From Terfezia claveryi (taxonomy: Eukaryota; Ascomycota; Pezizomycetes; Pezizales; Pezizaceae), in the NCBI GenBank assembly GCA_015179025.1, contig WHUX01000019.1, positions 62,001-126,000 on the forward strand: DNA of 64,000 nt. The letters are read 5' to 3'. The position numbers and the translations under genes were made by a program. Positions 1-11,325 of this stretch are shown piece by piece. Below the pieces are notes generated by a model that made no database searches, was not told the origin of the DNA, and was given only the letters and a program-made list of their open reading frames with translations. The stretch's first letter is position 1; the number at the start of each line of letters is the position of its first letter.

Positions 1-642
1 TCTCTGGTTACAATATCCTAACGTAGCGGACAATCTAACCACAAAGGAGAATCTTTCTTATGAAGATCTAAAAGAGACTAGCCATCAACTCGAGCTACAA
101 CGGCGGTAGTCTGGTTCAACGTAACAATACAGCGCTACTAGCCAACGGCCGCCAAAATATAACAAAGCTAAAAGGAAGAAAACTCAGCAAGCCACTCAAG
201 CCACGCAAGCCACGCCAAGCAAATCACGCGAGCCTATACAACCTCCTGCAAACGTCACAGACATCGCTTCAAGGGACATGTCTGGCAGGATTGCCGGAAA
301 CTGAAGCGAGATCAGGAAAATAAGCAAAAAATTGCAAAGCTACAAGCTGCTATGTATTGCCGAAGTAGCTCAAACTTCCTTTGCTTACGCTGAAGGATTC
401 GTTTCTGAGCATGCTCAGTCCGACCCTCAGGTTAGTACCATACATACCTGGAAACTTGACACGTGCGCAAAATCTCATATGACCTTTGATATAGGCCAAT
501 TCCACATCATTCAACCACATAACGGAGTTGTAAGGGTTGGAGCTAATAACCTCTTACCTGTTGAAGGCAAGGGCACTGTTGTAATAAACGCTGCTCTTCC
601 TAACAACAAAACCAACAGTCTGTATCATATTAGTGATGTGTT

Positions 643-690
643 ATATGTCCCCCTCCCTAGGAGCGGTCGGGTTCGAGACTAATATGTCCC
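643..690 (+). repeat. Micro-insertion 1 (30 bp) with 9-bp target duplication
   Basis: The direct repeat ATATGTCCC occurs at 643-651 and 682-690. Between them lie 30 bp (652-681) that end in GAGACTA and start with a small hairpin (CTCC-CTA-GGAG). Removing the insert and one repeat rejoins the copia frame across VLYVP and TLTHSLFAW without a gap, which shows directly that this is an insertion. It has the same hairpin-plus-tail layout as the copy at 44060-44092, though its tail sequence differs. Confidence 0.8.
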
Positions 691-1273
691 TACTCTGACC
701 CATAGCTTGTTTGCATGGAATGTTATCAAGTTGACAGCTGTATTGCTTGCGAGAGATTATGATGTTCATATTTTTTATAAAAATAATCTTGCGTCTCCTA
801 TATTGGTTGCAGTTATTAGGAACAAGCGTCCTTGGTTGCGTGAAATAGCGAAGCCAGCCCCTCCTTCGGCTTCGCAAGCTCATATAAGCCATATGAGCTC
901 TCCGACAGAACAAGAAGCTCATATTGGCCATGCGAGCACTTCTTCATATATCCATTGGCATGCTGCATTAGGGCATACAGATCCAACTGCATATGCAGAC
1001 GGCGAACTCTTACCTAAGGCACCAGCCAATTTCATATGCAATGCATGCATCACGTCCAAATCCACGAACAGCACACCATTCACTCTAGCTGCCCGCTCTA
1101 CAAGACCATTCGAACGATTTGAGCGGAAAACAACCTATACCATCATACGGCGGCTCTCTCTATTACATCACATTAATAGACGATTTTACCCGTATGGCTT
1201 TCTAAAGGCTAAGACGGGTGCATATCAGGTAATTATTGACTTCATCTCATATATCCAGAGGCAGTTCAATATA

Positions 1274-1406
1274 CCGCTAGGTGGCAAGAAGTTTCATACC
1301 CCGCATAAGCATGCAACAAATATCTTATCTTTTTCCCATACAAAATCCCCAAATATGTGGGCTCCCCTATGCAGAGGGGGATATGAAACTTTTTGCCACC
1401 TAGCTG
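1274..1406. mobile_element. 133-bp MITE with TA target site
   Basis: The terminal inverted repeats CTAGGTGGCAAGAAGTTTCAT (positions 1277-1297, first 20 bases matter) and its complement at 1383-1403 differ at one base. TA dinucleotides flank the element. It has no coding capacity and sits inside the copia integrase region. TA duplication with short inverted ends fits a Tc1/mariner-type non-autonomous element. Confidence 0.75.
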
Positions 1407-1650
1407 TACCACCGTTTTACCTGTCTCAACTGACAATGGAGGTAGTATACTAAGGTTGATACTTACTTCAAGCAACATGGAATTCGGCATATAAGGACAC
1501 CTCATTATTCCCATGAATCCAATGGCGTTGCAGAACGTTTTAACCAGTCAATTCTCGCCAAAGTGAATGTAGAACGGGGAGATGAGGAGGATATTTATGA
1601 AATATCTGAGGACCATGAATCCAATGCTCGCCATCCCCCCGCCTCGATCC

Positions 1651-4130
1651 CTTCAATACCTAGGCCCCCTCCATCAATATCCCCAAACCGCACTACCTTC
1701 TTGCACTACAGTCTGCCCTTTACCCCCCCAACCTAACTTTTCCGCTTTTCCCCTTTTTTTGCTTCTGCCTTTTCTCTACAACTCGTGCAAGACCGCCCAA
1801 TCTAATACCTGGCCTCTGAAGTGAGATGTGATTCTCTCTGATCAGTTGGAGCTTTTAGAGCTTGTGCTGCTTGCCATTTTTGATTGATGTCATGCTTTAA
1901 CTCTCTTGGTTGATAGCGAATTTTTCTAAGGAATCAAACCACTCAGCAAGGTTGGTACCATGTAAATTCAAGGATTCCTTTAGAAGGAGCTTCGCCTGCA
2001 TTGCTCGATGAGGTAGTGCAATGGAATTGGATGGTGTTGGAAGCAGGAGGTATAGAAGCTGATCTCGATATGATGGAAATTGTGTAAGAACAACTCTGGA
2101 ATTTGGGTGGGTTAATCCTGCTTCCTGCTATACTGACAGTATATTCTCTTTGGTAAAGGTTTGAAGTCATGCTTGTACAAGTATTGGAAGGAAGTTGCCT
2201 TTAGTAACTGCAATTCGTCCGTATCTCATTAGCTTATCGATGTTTGCCCATAGTACCTTTATAGAGGACCATAAAGTTCAAATGGCTGAAGCAGATGTGT
2301 TGAGTGAACAGGAAGGCAATATGGAACAATGCGAGCTTGAATACAATATTCCACAAGTGCGATATGGATGTGAATCTCACGTCCATCCAATATCAGAAAC
2401 CCATATTGCTCTGGACCATGAAGCCGAGTAATTTGTTATAGCATCAAAATGCTTAAGCCACTCAAGAGACAAGCTTCGGCTATTCCACCCTATAGCCAGT
2501 AAAATTCCAATTGGCACACTGTACAGCATGTAAGCATTGATACTATCCCATATAATATACAGCCCATTATAAATTGTAAAGGGTAGAAGAATAATACTCT
2601 CTCTGGAAATAGCCTCCACCACTATAAATAATTCCCGATTGGTATCACATGCCTCTTTACCAGTTCTCCCTTTTACTGATCACTTGCAAAGTACCTTTGC
2701 TCGAGCTGCAATCCCTTATCGAAATCCTTTTTCATCTATATTGTATGTATTTTTATCTGTAATATTATACTGCCTTCGAGCCTGTATAGTTCAATTAGTA
2801 TAAAGCAATCTAATAAGGGTTATACTCTTTGAACTCAAACGAGTAAAGTGTGTTTGAATAACTCGAGGGTCATTTGCTTTCATCCTGTCTGCTTCCATTG
2901 ATGTGCTGATCTTTGCAACAACTTCAGGATGTCTGTTAAAAAATTGAGATATATAATGCTCTCTAATGATATTATATGTCTCTAGTGAATTAGATCCATA
3001 TTTTAACTAAGCAATAGTATCCTTCACATGTACTTAACAAGGTGAAACCCCTAGTCTAAAAATCCATCGGACAATAGCCTTTTCCTCCTGTGGAGATAGT
3101 AGCATCTGATTAACATGAGCTGTTTGTGAGAGGTGGCACCTAAAAATATTAGAACCTGTTATTTCAAGACTTATGGCATAATACCTCCGATCAACGACTT
3201 AAGGTGCTACTCATAATGAAGCCCATAAGCCTCTGCTGCACTCCTGATTGACTTGAACCTTCCAGTTTGAAATGCCTTTATGGTATTCGTAATATTGGTC
3301 TCCCTCTTCCTCTCTTCCAACTCCTACTTCTGGCGCTTCACCAAATTCATTTTCCCCGTATCTGATGCTTTGCTCGAGTGTAGGAACCTCTATGTTGAGT
3401 CGTAGATGCCCAGTATTTAGCCCCGCAACTGACTAATCACTAGCGCGACAGGGGTTGTCACCCCATGCTTAGTAGATACCCCAGACTAGTAGATGCCAAC
3501 CCAATCTAATTACTGACATACTAGGGGACAGGAAAACCAGATCGTCACCTCATCAAGCCAGAGTGCGTGGGTTATGTACTAGATGCTGGAATGATTCTTA
3601 AGGTTGCATCAAAGCAAAATGGCCTTCAGGACGGCTAGTCAAAACATGCAGTCAATGGAATTCCCTCGGAGGAAGGCAATTCCAAATCCCTGAATGATCG
3701 ATGGAGAATTATATACAATATCTCCTGGTTCGAAACTGGGTTTCGATCATTTTACAGACCTGAGAGAGGCAGCCGCACTTCATATTTAACGGGTTTCTGT
3801 ATTTTGGAGTAACCAGATATAATTGGGCCTGACTCTTCAGGTTGGCTGCAGTTTCTTTCTTCCTCTACGGTAACTGATATGATACTTCACGTGAGGTATG
3901 GGGAATACTGACAACTCTACATTCAGCCACGACATGGAGTCAGGTCGCCCTGGTGCCACAGGTTGTAGCCGAGAAGGACAGATTGTTTAATTTTCAAGTT
4001 TCACTGTTGTTCTAAGGACTTTGGCACTACCCTGCCTCAACCTCTCTACGAGCTTGAGGTAGAAATATTCCCCTGTGCTATCCTCCTGCCTGCCAACTTT
4101 GGGTTGAGAAGTCATCCTGCTGCCTTCACC
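1651..4130. other. Gene-free, AT-rich stretch
   Basis: No open frame here looks like a real gene; short frames are scattered on both strands with no recognisable motif. A weakly tRNA-like patch lies at about 2781-2845 but cannot be folded convincingly. The only structured signal is the possible short micro-insertion at 3470-3494. Confidence 0.5.
3470..3494 (+). repeat. Possible micro-insertion 2 (9 bp)
   Basis: TAGTAGAT is repeated at 3470-3477 and 3487-3494, with ACCCCAGAC between, so the junction reads CCAGACTA as in the longer family members. The insert is too short to be certain. The same 11-mer ACCCCAGACTA occurs near 49273 without a clear target duplication. Confidence 0.35.
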
Positions 4131-4886
4131 ATGTCAGACCATGTCGAATCTGGCTCTCGCTTCTCCAGCTCCCCTGATGTCAATAACCCGCGCATAATCA
4201 CTCGTCATGACAATGACAGACAACTAAGCGTCAGAATCCCGGTCCCAAAACTGTACACGCCCCCAATCTCCCGACTCTTCCACCCCAGTCCCATTATCGG
4301 AGACCCCTACTACCGTATGCAATGTCAATTGCACAGCCTCTTCCTTACCGCAGAGACCGCCCACCACGAAGCCACCTCCCAGCACAATTCCTGGGTAAAA
4401 GATATGGCCCCCTTCATACTCTCTTGCATACCGGGTCCCAGGGCCCACCAGTATTATCTCATTCTGGGTGGACTGGAGAAGGCAATCACGGTGACACTGG
4501 CGCAGATGGAGGACAGGGTTGCAAGATATACGCAAATTTTGACGGCAAGGGAATGGAGGAACGTTAAGACGCAGGAGTATGTTGAGGAGGAGATAATGGA
4601 GAGGAGGCGATGGGGGAGAGGGCGGGGGCAGGAGCGGCAGTCGAGGCTCAATACTCGTTTGAAGGGTAACGTGGTGGGTGGACAGGTGCTAAAGGAGGAG
4701 CAGGAATTGAGCGTGTTTCCGGATCCACAGTGTCCGGATTTCGAAGATGTGAAGACAGAGTGGGAACATCTTATGCTGGGTTGGAATCCCGATTTAAAGA
4801 AGCAAAAGGGGTCGGTGGCGGAGATCAGTGGTTCGTTTGGAACCATGAGCTTAGGTCACAACTACGATTCTCCGCGCTTCGAATAA
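4131..4886 (+). CDS. Unknown 251-aa protein
   Basis: Single open frame starting MSDHVESGSRF at an ATG in good context (TTCACCATG) and ending DSPRFE. No family is recognised. The N-terminal 60 residues are Ser/Pro/Arg-rich and probably disordered. Residues about 65-150 (from DPYYRMQCQLH on) look helical and hydrophobic enough to fold. A basic segment (EERRRWGRGRGQERQ-like, about residues 150-170) follows, and the C-terminus is acidic with FPDPQCPDFEDVKTEWEHL. No intron, signal peptide or membrane segment is seen. The length, ATG context and patterned composition make it a likely real gene in an otherwise empty region; lineage-specific function is unknown. Confidence 0.6.
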   Translation: MSDHVESGSRFSSSPDVNNPRIITRHDNDRQLSVRIPVPKLYTPPISRLFHPSPIIGDPYYRMQCQLHSLFLTAETAHHEATSQHNSWVKDMAPFILSCIPGPRAHQYYLILGGLEKAITVTLAQMEDRVARYTQILTAREWRNVKTQEYVEEEIMERRRWGRGRGQERQSRLNTRLKGNVVGGQVLKEEQELSVFPDPQCPDFEDVKTEWEHLMLGWNPDLKKQKGSVAEISGSFGTMSLGHNYDSPRFE

Positions 4887-7696
4887 AGCAGTCACAAAGA
4901 GGCAATACCACATGTTGCCGATACCGAGGCACCCACAGTACCAAGGGCAGCAAAGCGAGGGTTATTTTTTTTCAAAATGTCCTTGGACACTTGTCCTGGA
5001 ACGTAGTGTTGGGAGTTTCTGTGCAGTTGTGTTTTTAGAGATTTAATTTCCTTCAATTGATCTTTTTCTACGTTGATACTTAGTACCCAGTACATGAAAG
5101 GTTTCCTCTCACTCATTTACTCACCCCTGTGTTGGCCATATCTGTCCCATTAGCACAAAAATAAAGTTCCTCATTCGGCAAAGTCAGAAATTCTTCCAGC
5201 GGGAGATCTATGAGGTTTCGATATTGGTGTCCACGTGAGGTTGAGATTATATTCTGTTGCAGATAGCCTTTGGCTAGTCAGGGTGCATGTAGGGAGGGCC
5301 TCGAGATATCCGAAACCCACCATGTAAGAGACCCTTTAAATAAGCAACTGGGCCAGAATTTGTAAGGAAAATATATCTTGATATAAGAAACATGATGCTA
5401 TTCAGTATCCTCACGTATGTGCTGTCCCCGCACCCTCTATGAAAGAAGAGCGTTCCCACAGTGAGAAAATTTCTTGTGCTTGCGCAGGTAAGATTCATTT
5501 TGGACCAGAAAGGTAACCCACTAGCTGGTGCGCTGAGCCCCACATATCTTCCTCCGCCGCCGGCCCACCTCAATGCAGACCTAATCCCCACAAGCAAAAG
5601 CACATGAACAAATACAATTCCTTCCTCAGTGCCGGTGACCTAGCCTTTCCGCCAGCCTGATTTCGGCAGCCTTCCTAGCTACGTGATTACACTGCCATTC
5701 CAACACTATAGATTAAGCATCCAAAATCACCCAATCACTATACACAACCATGGGCTGCTGCACGAAGGGACCCAATATTTGTAACTATACAGCTCACGCT
5801 GGTTTTGCTTCTCCTGTTCTTGCCCTCTATACCTGAACGGGGGAACGTACCCACTGGTACAAGGTCGCTGCCATTCTTCTTGTCCACTAGATACGCCAGC
5901 TGTGTGTGACACTTTGCTGGTGGCAAATATACCTCACAGGCTCGAACATCGAATTGAAGCCGTGCCACTACTAGAGTGGTTGGTGTATGATTCTCCTACT
6001 TTGCAGCTAACTTCCACTTGCTAGGTATACCTAGCTTCCTTGAATTGACTGGGAACGAATGAGAAGAATTCTGACTTTGTACTGAATGTCTCTGATACAG
6101 GAAGTGTTAATATATTCTACAGGCCCCTCTTACACTCACGGTTTAACGAAGTATATGGGAATACTTCTTAGGTAGCGGAAAGGTGATAGAGAGCTGGAGC
6201 AAGCTGAATATGTACGCCGAAATTCAGGGTAAACATCAAGCAGGGATCTCGAATTAACAGCCAATAGAAAGCGAGATAATGAGGTAAAGCCGACTGCATA
6301 ATAGGAAAGTCGGAATGGGAATCTCAAAGAAAGAAATAATATAACCACCTAGAAATAAGAGACCTTAGAACCAAAAGCAAATACAACTGGACTTAAGTAG
6401 GTAAGAGCGAGTTCAGGGTAACTCGGATGTGGGGATGTGCGTTAAAGTTCTTCTTCGTTTACCCCTCCGCTAACCACATCACCCACGCAGGCCTCTAAAA
6501 TGAAGAACCCGAACCCTTTACTCACAACATATCACATACCTACAATTGACCCAATCAGCACCAATATGTAGTAACGACGAGGCCGAGGGCAACATAGTTG
6601 TCATTAGGTATGCACTCCAACAAAACCTATAACGGAGAATACAATGCATGGACTGAACTCCTCTAACTACAGTCGCAGATCCTATTTTCAAATGTGAGGT
6701 TGCGAGAAAATATTTCGTCAGACAAAAGGGAGCTGGGACTATGAAATTCTCTAGAAGAAGCATCCCCCCTACAATCTGGGTTTTAACCTGAAGCCGCTTT
6801 CATTCACCCCTCCTAGTTCTCGTGCATTCGGGCGCAATTTATTGTACGGTGTGATACCTTGAAGAAGGTACAGGAAATGCCAAGCACACCAGAAGTCCCA
6901 TTTCATCCCCAAAACTTGGGTTTAGTATCTGTCGGCCCTCTGAATGTGCATAGTGGATTTCAGCTAAAATCCCAGTCATAATGGTATGTAGAGTTTCTAA
7001 ATTTACGTAGGTAATAATTGATTACTGATCCGCACAATTATTAGGTTTGAGAGAATGTTTTGATAGACCTATGCATTGTCACGTATCCAAATCCAACGGA
7101 TGATCAAGATTTGCTTCTAGCAATAGAAACTACCAACAAATGTTACAGGCGGAAGAGAGAAACAACTCTGTACTGTAGGGAAGAATTAACCTTAAGCAAG
7201 CCTCGCATAATATTCAAATATTTCTTTGTTGGTATGGATCATTGCTATCCTAGCAGCGTCTGCCGGCAATTTTACTCTCAAGGTTCACCTTGCCGGCCTT
7301 CAAGTCAGCTCCAGTGTCTTGTGCCATTACCTTCTGTAGGCACTAGGTGGTCGATAGGAAACCCAGATGGTGAATTCAAATAGATTCTGCATATTCATAA
7401 TTCATAACCAGAGGTTAGTTCAGCTGCTCTTTGAGATTCCTCAGCGCCGCATTCTGTTACCAGCTTAGAATTCCTACAAATACAAAGGTGACCTCCAGAC
7501 TCGGCAATGTAATTGTATCAAATGCAGCTGTTTCTATCTATCACATTGCTGCCTTATTAACACTATAAGGATAAGAGGAGGCACCTTCTGAATATTTCAA
7601 TGCTGCGTACCTTTTTATGTTCGTCAATGTTGATATATCTATATTCTCTTGCTTTTAGTACCTTTTTATGTTTTTTTTTTTTAGGGGGGATATACC

Positions 7697-8188
7697 ATGT
7701 GCAATTATGTTAAAATTCCCACACTTGATAAACGCATACCCAGGGAGGCCGACCACCCCAACAATATTCATAGCCTGTTCACCACAGCTCAACTTATAGA
7801 GCGCCATCGAGTTGGAGATAGATATCTACCAGACATCGATCAGGAAATCAGCCCCTCGTCATACGTTAAAACAGTTCAAATACCTCTCTTCGCATGTGGA
7901 AACTTGAGATCACCAAGCATACAGGACACAAGGGCCTCAAATATACACTTATTAGTGTTCGGAGGGGATCCAGACGCGCACTTCGTTCTCAAATTAGGTA
8001 CAATTGCCAGTCACTCCCCGCCTTGCAGCCTTGAGTTATATAAGCCTGAGTCCATGACTTTGTTGTTTTCGACCCCCGTATGTCATTTAAATATTCTAGT
8101 AGAGACAATCCGCCCTTGTCCTGGGCTGGCCGGTAATGGGCTGACCTGTTGGATTCCCGAGCATACCCAAACAGCCCATACTATCTAG
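7697..8188 (+). CDS. Doubtful 163-aa open frame
   Basis: ATG-started frame (MCNYVKIPTLDKRIP) 15 bp downstream of a T-run and GGGGGGATATACC. There is no recognised domain; one mid-region (NIHLLVFGGDPDAHFVLKLG) has the rhythm of folded protein. No introns are apparent and no neighbour supports it. It could equally be a decayed element or a chance frame. Confidence 0.25.
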   Translation: MCNYVKIPTLDKRIPREADHPNNIHSLFTTAQLIERHRVGDRYLPDIDQEISPSSYVKTVQIPLFACGNLRSPSIQDTRASNIHLLVFGGDPDAHFVLKLGTIASHSPPCSLELYKPESMTLLFSTPVCHLNILVETIRPCPGLAGNGLTCWIPEHTQTAHTI

Positions 8189-8464
8189 CGGCCCACTGCT
8201 CCATATGTATCATGTATCATACCACGTGTTAGCCACTTATAAAAATTTCTTCTAAAAACCCAATTTACCGTTCGGTTGACCAAGTGGTATCCTCAATCAA
8301 GTCATGCTTTTCCGTGGTCTGGCTTGGGCCCAGCAATCCACTTGTTGAGACGGCCTCGGACACGGCGGTGTGAATTTTTATAGTGCCTTTGAGACACTCA
8401 CCCAAGTTGTGATATGCGCCATTTAATGCATAGAATCTGAATCAAACGCACTGCATGCTCAAGC

Positions 8465-8504
8465 CTTTTATGCAGGATATGAAACTTTGTTTGCCACCTA
8501 GCTG
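8465..8504. mobile_element. Right-end fragment of the 133-bp MITE family
   Basis: TATGCAGGATATGAAACTTT and then TTGCCACCTAGCTG match the right end of the element at 1274-1406, followed by TA. No matching left end is found upstream, so this is a truncated copy. Confidence 0.6.
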
Positions 8505-9134
8505 TATAAGATTATCATGATGAAGTATAAGTAATTTCTATATTAGACATCCCACGCGAAAAAACTATCTATTTGCTCATACTGCAAACTTTGAGAATCC
8601 GTCCTCCCTGCAATTCCGTCACGTGGGATAACAGGCTCACCACTAATGAGTGGCGCTTATAATCTCCCCCCCCCCCCCCCCCCAATCCCCTTTCCCAACT
8701 GCCTCCATGAGCGCCAATCAAGAAAACTACAAAATATATATATATACAAAAACACACGTACAGAGCAAAGGATCTAGAAGGCAGGAACGTAACTGGCAAA
8801 AATGCAGATCCGGATACCTGTTGTTGGATATGAGCTTGGCTCGATCGGGAACCCATCACGTGGTTCCTGCTTTCCCAATTCGGCAGTCGAACATGGACAT
8901 ATCGTGGTGGTAACCAGACCACATGCCGTGACTGATAACAGGCAGAAGGGCAGGCGGAAGGAGGAGGATGCTGTTGCCACCCCCACCACGAACAAAGCGG
9001 CCGATCGAACGCAGAGAGAGTCCTTCCCTCTCCCATCAACTTCGACTCTATCAACACCACAAGCGACCACAAAGAACGCCAAATCAACCACTCACAATCT
9101 TACAGCAGTTATCCCGCATCCCCACAACCTCGAC

Positions 9135-10037
9135 ATGCCTTCACCTCTTGGTGACCCCTGGTGCGGTCTCTGGACCATCATGGTCCAACCAGGGGTGAAC
9201 TGGGTATCAGACTATATATTGACGTTTCTTGAATATTTGTTTGGAAAGGTGTGGAACCTCTGGAACCCACTATCCCTCCCGACTGCAACACCTCCTCAAG
9301 CACCTCCAGCACCCCCACCAATCCCACCCCCACCACCCTCACCACCTGTACCACCACCCCCACCATCCTCACCATCCCCACACCCACCACCCTCACCAGC
9401 TGTACCACCACCCCCACCACCCTCACCACCAGTACCACCGCTTCCTCCTCCACCCCGTCCAAATCCTGAGCTCGACACTTTACGTGCGCTCCTCGAATCC
9501 TTCCTTCAAGCTTCTGCCACGGAGCGAAGTGCGAGAGAGGCGGAGAGGGTTGCTGAGAGGGAAGCGAGGGAGGTGGAGAGAAAAGCGAGGGAGGCGGAGA
9601 GGATCGCGGATAGAAAAGCGACGGAGGCGGAAAGGGAAGATCAGAGGGCTCTGATGGGAATGATGCAGGAGGTGATGGCAATGCTGTTGGCCGAGCGTCG
9701 GGGCGGTCAGAGTCCAAGTAGGGGGACAAGTGAGGGTGATGGGGGGGAAAGGGGGGGCCGAGTGGGGGGCAGGGCAGTGAGGCGGGAAGCGGTGGGAGGG
9801 GGAGGGGCGGTATGGGGGGGAGAGGTGGTCAGAGGGGGCGGGGGGGACGGGGGGAGCGCGTGCCATGGCGGTAAAGAATGTAAGAATACGGGTGCAGGAA
9901 TAATAAGTTACCATTCGGTCTCGTATTCTAATGCTGAAAAGACTTTCTGTTTCTCAGTTTGCGTTACCTTCCATTCACCAATTTCAGTTATCTTGCAGCG
10001 ACTTCTCCGTGATAGGTTGCGGCTTTTCCCATCTTAA
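9135..10037 (+). CDS. Proline-rich coiled-coil protein, unknown (300 aa)
   Basis: Frame from ATG (MPSPLGDPWCGLWTIMVQPG). Residues about 1-45 are aromatic and hydrophobic (FLEYLFGKVWNLWNP). Residues 50-110 are almost pure Pro with Ala/Ser. Residues about 115-185 form a highly charged heptad-like helix rich in repeated REAER/AREVERK units, then MGMMQEVMAMLLAERR. The tail is Gly/Arg-rich (GGERGGRVGG). The frame is open upstream to 8802, but the ATG at 9135 is the natural start. The protein has no recognised domain; polyproline followed by a coiled coil suggests a scaffold or SH3/profilin-type partner, which is inference. The Gly-rich DNA between 9740 and 9860 is a purine-run that could contain unnoticed indels, so the last 60 residues are least certain. 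Confidence 0.45.
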   Translation: MPSPLGDPWCGLWTIMVQPGVNWVSDYILTFLEYLFGKVWNLWNPLSLPTATPPQAPPAPPPIPPPPPSPPVPPPPPSSPSPHPPPSPAVPPPPPPSPPVPPLPPPPRPNPELDTLRALLESFLQASATERSAREAERVAEREAREVERKAREAERIADRKATEAEREDQRALMGMMQEVMAMLLAERRGGQSPSRGTSEGDGGERGGRVGGRAVRREAVGGGGAVWGGEVVRGGGGDGGSACHGGKECKNTGAGIISYHSVSYSNAEKTFCFSVCVTFHSPISVILQRLLRDRLRLFPS

Positions 10038-11325
10038 TTTTGTAGTAAAAAGCTAATCTCACAACAACGGGGGTTTCTGCAAATTGGAAGTGATACCAGT
10101 GAATTTATCGTACAAGTGAACCAGAGTATTGTTGTATAACGTCAGACTCTGAGACCTTACCGACACTGTAAGCAAGTAAGCTATTCCATTCCATTCAGCA
10201 ACTATCGGCCCGCAACCAAGGCTTCCAACTTAAAAATGTTTTAAAAAAAAAAAACTCAGGTGAAAATACAAGATATGAACTGCCCAATCAAACATCTCAT
10301 GGTATTCAATCGAAATTTGTATGACATTCCCTTCACTCATGTCTGTAGTTTCTGCAAGCATGAACAATCCTCGATGAAAGATTTTCTTTCTATTGTTACA
10401 TCTTCGATTCTATATATTCATAAGCTTTCTATACTGGCAAAACTCCCAACTGGCATGTAAAGCTTCCAAAGGACAATCACCCCAATGTGCGTACACTTGC
10501 AATGAACCATGGTGCCCTAATCTAGCAGATATTATCACTAACAAAAGATACGGGAATATCTGTTAGGCAGCGGAAGTGGTACTAGCGGTGCAGCGCGGAT
10601 CTGTAGCAATATGTCTGATATACGCAGAGTGGACAGTAGAGCACAGAGTGCATTTAGGTAGTAGTGAACGTTGCGAGTGAAGTCTTGCTTAATTCCTAAC
10701 AAATACAGTGTCCGGAGCACTTTCTATTTACATAGAAATTCAGGGTAAGGCAATATGCAGAGGTATATTATTCGGCCAATCAGAAGCAAGAAAATACAGG
10801 CATTTCCTAGGAACCAGGTGGCAACCGGATGACAACCATACTTGCGTATGTGTGAACGTAAGGTGCTTGTGTGTGAGTGGTGACGGTACGGAAAACCCGA
10901 ATGTAGTGGATGTGCGCTTCAGCAATCACCCAGCAATACACCCGCTTTCTTGCCATCTGATCTCCCCAATCCCGATGTCCAAAGAACAAAATACATGATA
11001 TATCCAGCCGGTCTTTGCTCGAATGCCCGGCAGGTCAACCCTTCATCGAATATATTCACGCCGACACCCCGTCGCACCCCAGCTAGGGGCGGTCTCCGAA
11101 AACCCTACAAACTCCCAGGGATTTTTCCCATACTCCCTTGTTGCCCAGATATCGAGGGCTTCAATGTGCTCAATGCGTTGCTGTATGTAGCAACCGGTGT
11201 AGATGATGGTGTGCACGTGGTTTCCGGAGCATTGGCGGTATTTTTCGGCGGGGCGACCGTGGGTAGCTGTACTCGGGTGGGGGGTGGTGGGGTTAATTGG
11301 GGTTGGGTATCGGGTCTAGCGAAGG
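10038..11325. other. No recognisable gene
   Basis: Short frames only, none with recognisable motifs. An A-run is present near 10242. Nothing else is supported. Confidence 0.5.

Larger units (their letters stand above)
1..1650 (+). mobile_element. Decayed Ty1/copia retrotransposon (gag end, protease, integrase)
   Basis: Remnant of a copia-type pol gene. A decayed zinc knuckle (FKGHVWQDC) lies near 265-300. The aspartic protease follows from 332, with LDTCAKSHMTFD where the family has LD[ST]GAS.HM. Around 950-1080 comes the HHCC zinc region ahead of integrase (HWHAALGH, then CNAC), and at about 1490-1560 the end of the integrase core (SNGVAERFNQ, holding the catalytic Glu). No reverse transcriptase or RNase H part is visible downstream, and I found no LTR. 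The frame is interrupted by a 30-bp insertion at 652-681, by a MITE at 1274-1406 and by further small shifts. The element is dead and served as a target for later insertions. The family call is firm; the outer borders are not visible. Confidence 0.8.
4887..9134. other. Mostly gene-free stretch
   Basis: No recognisable protein domains. The only long ATG-started frame is 7697-8188. A C17 tract lies near 8667-8683 and a short TA repeat near 8738. The right half of a MITE related to 1274-1406 lies at about 8465-8504. Otherwise I see nothing beyond chance open frames. Confidence 0.5.

Noticed and set aside
2781..2845. Possible tRNA or tRNA-derived repeat
   Set aside because: A-box-like TAGTTCAATTAGTA is present but no B box and no acceptable cloverleaf.
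8569..9091. Two overlapping minus-strand frames opposite the proline-rich gene
   Set aside because: Low-complexity shadow frames with no motif; the plus strand reads better.
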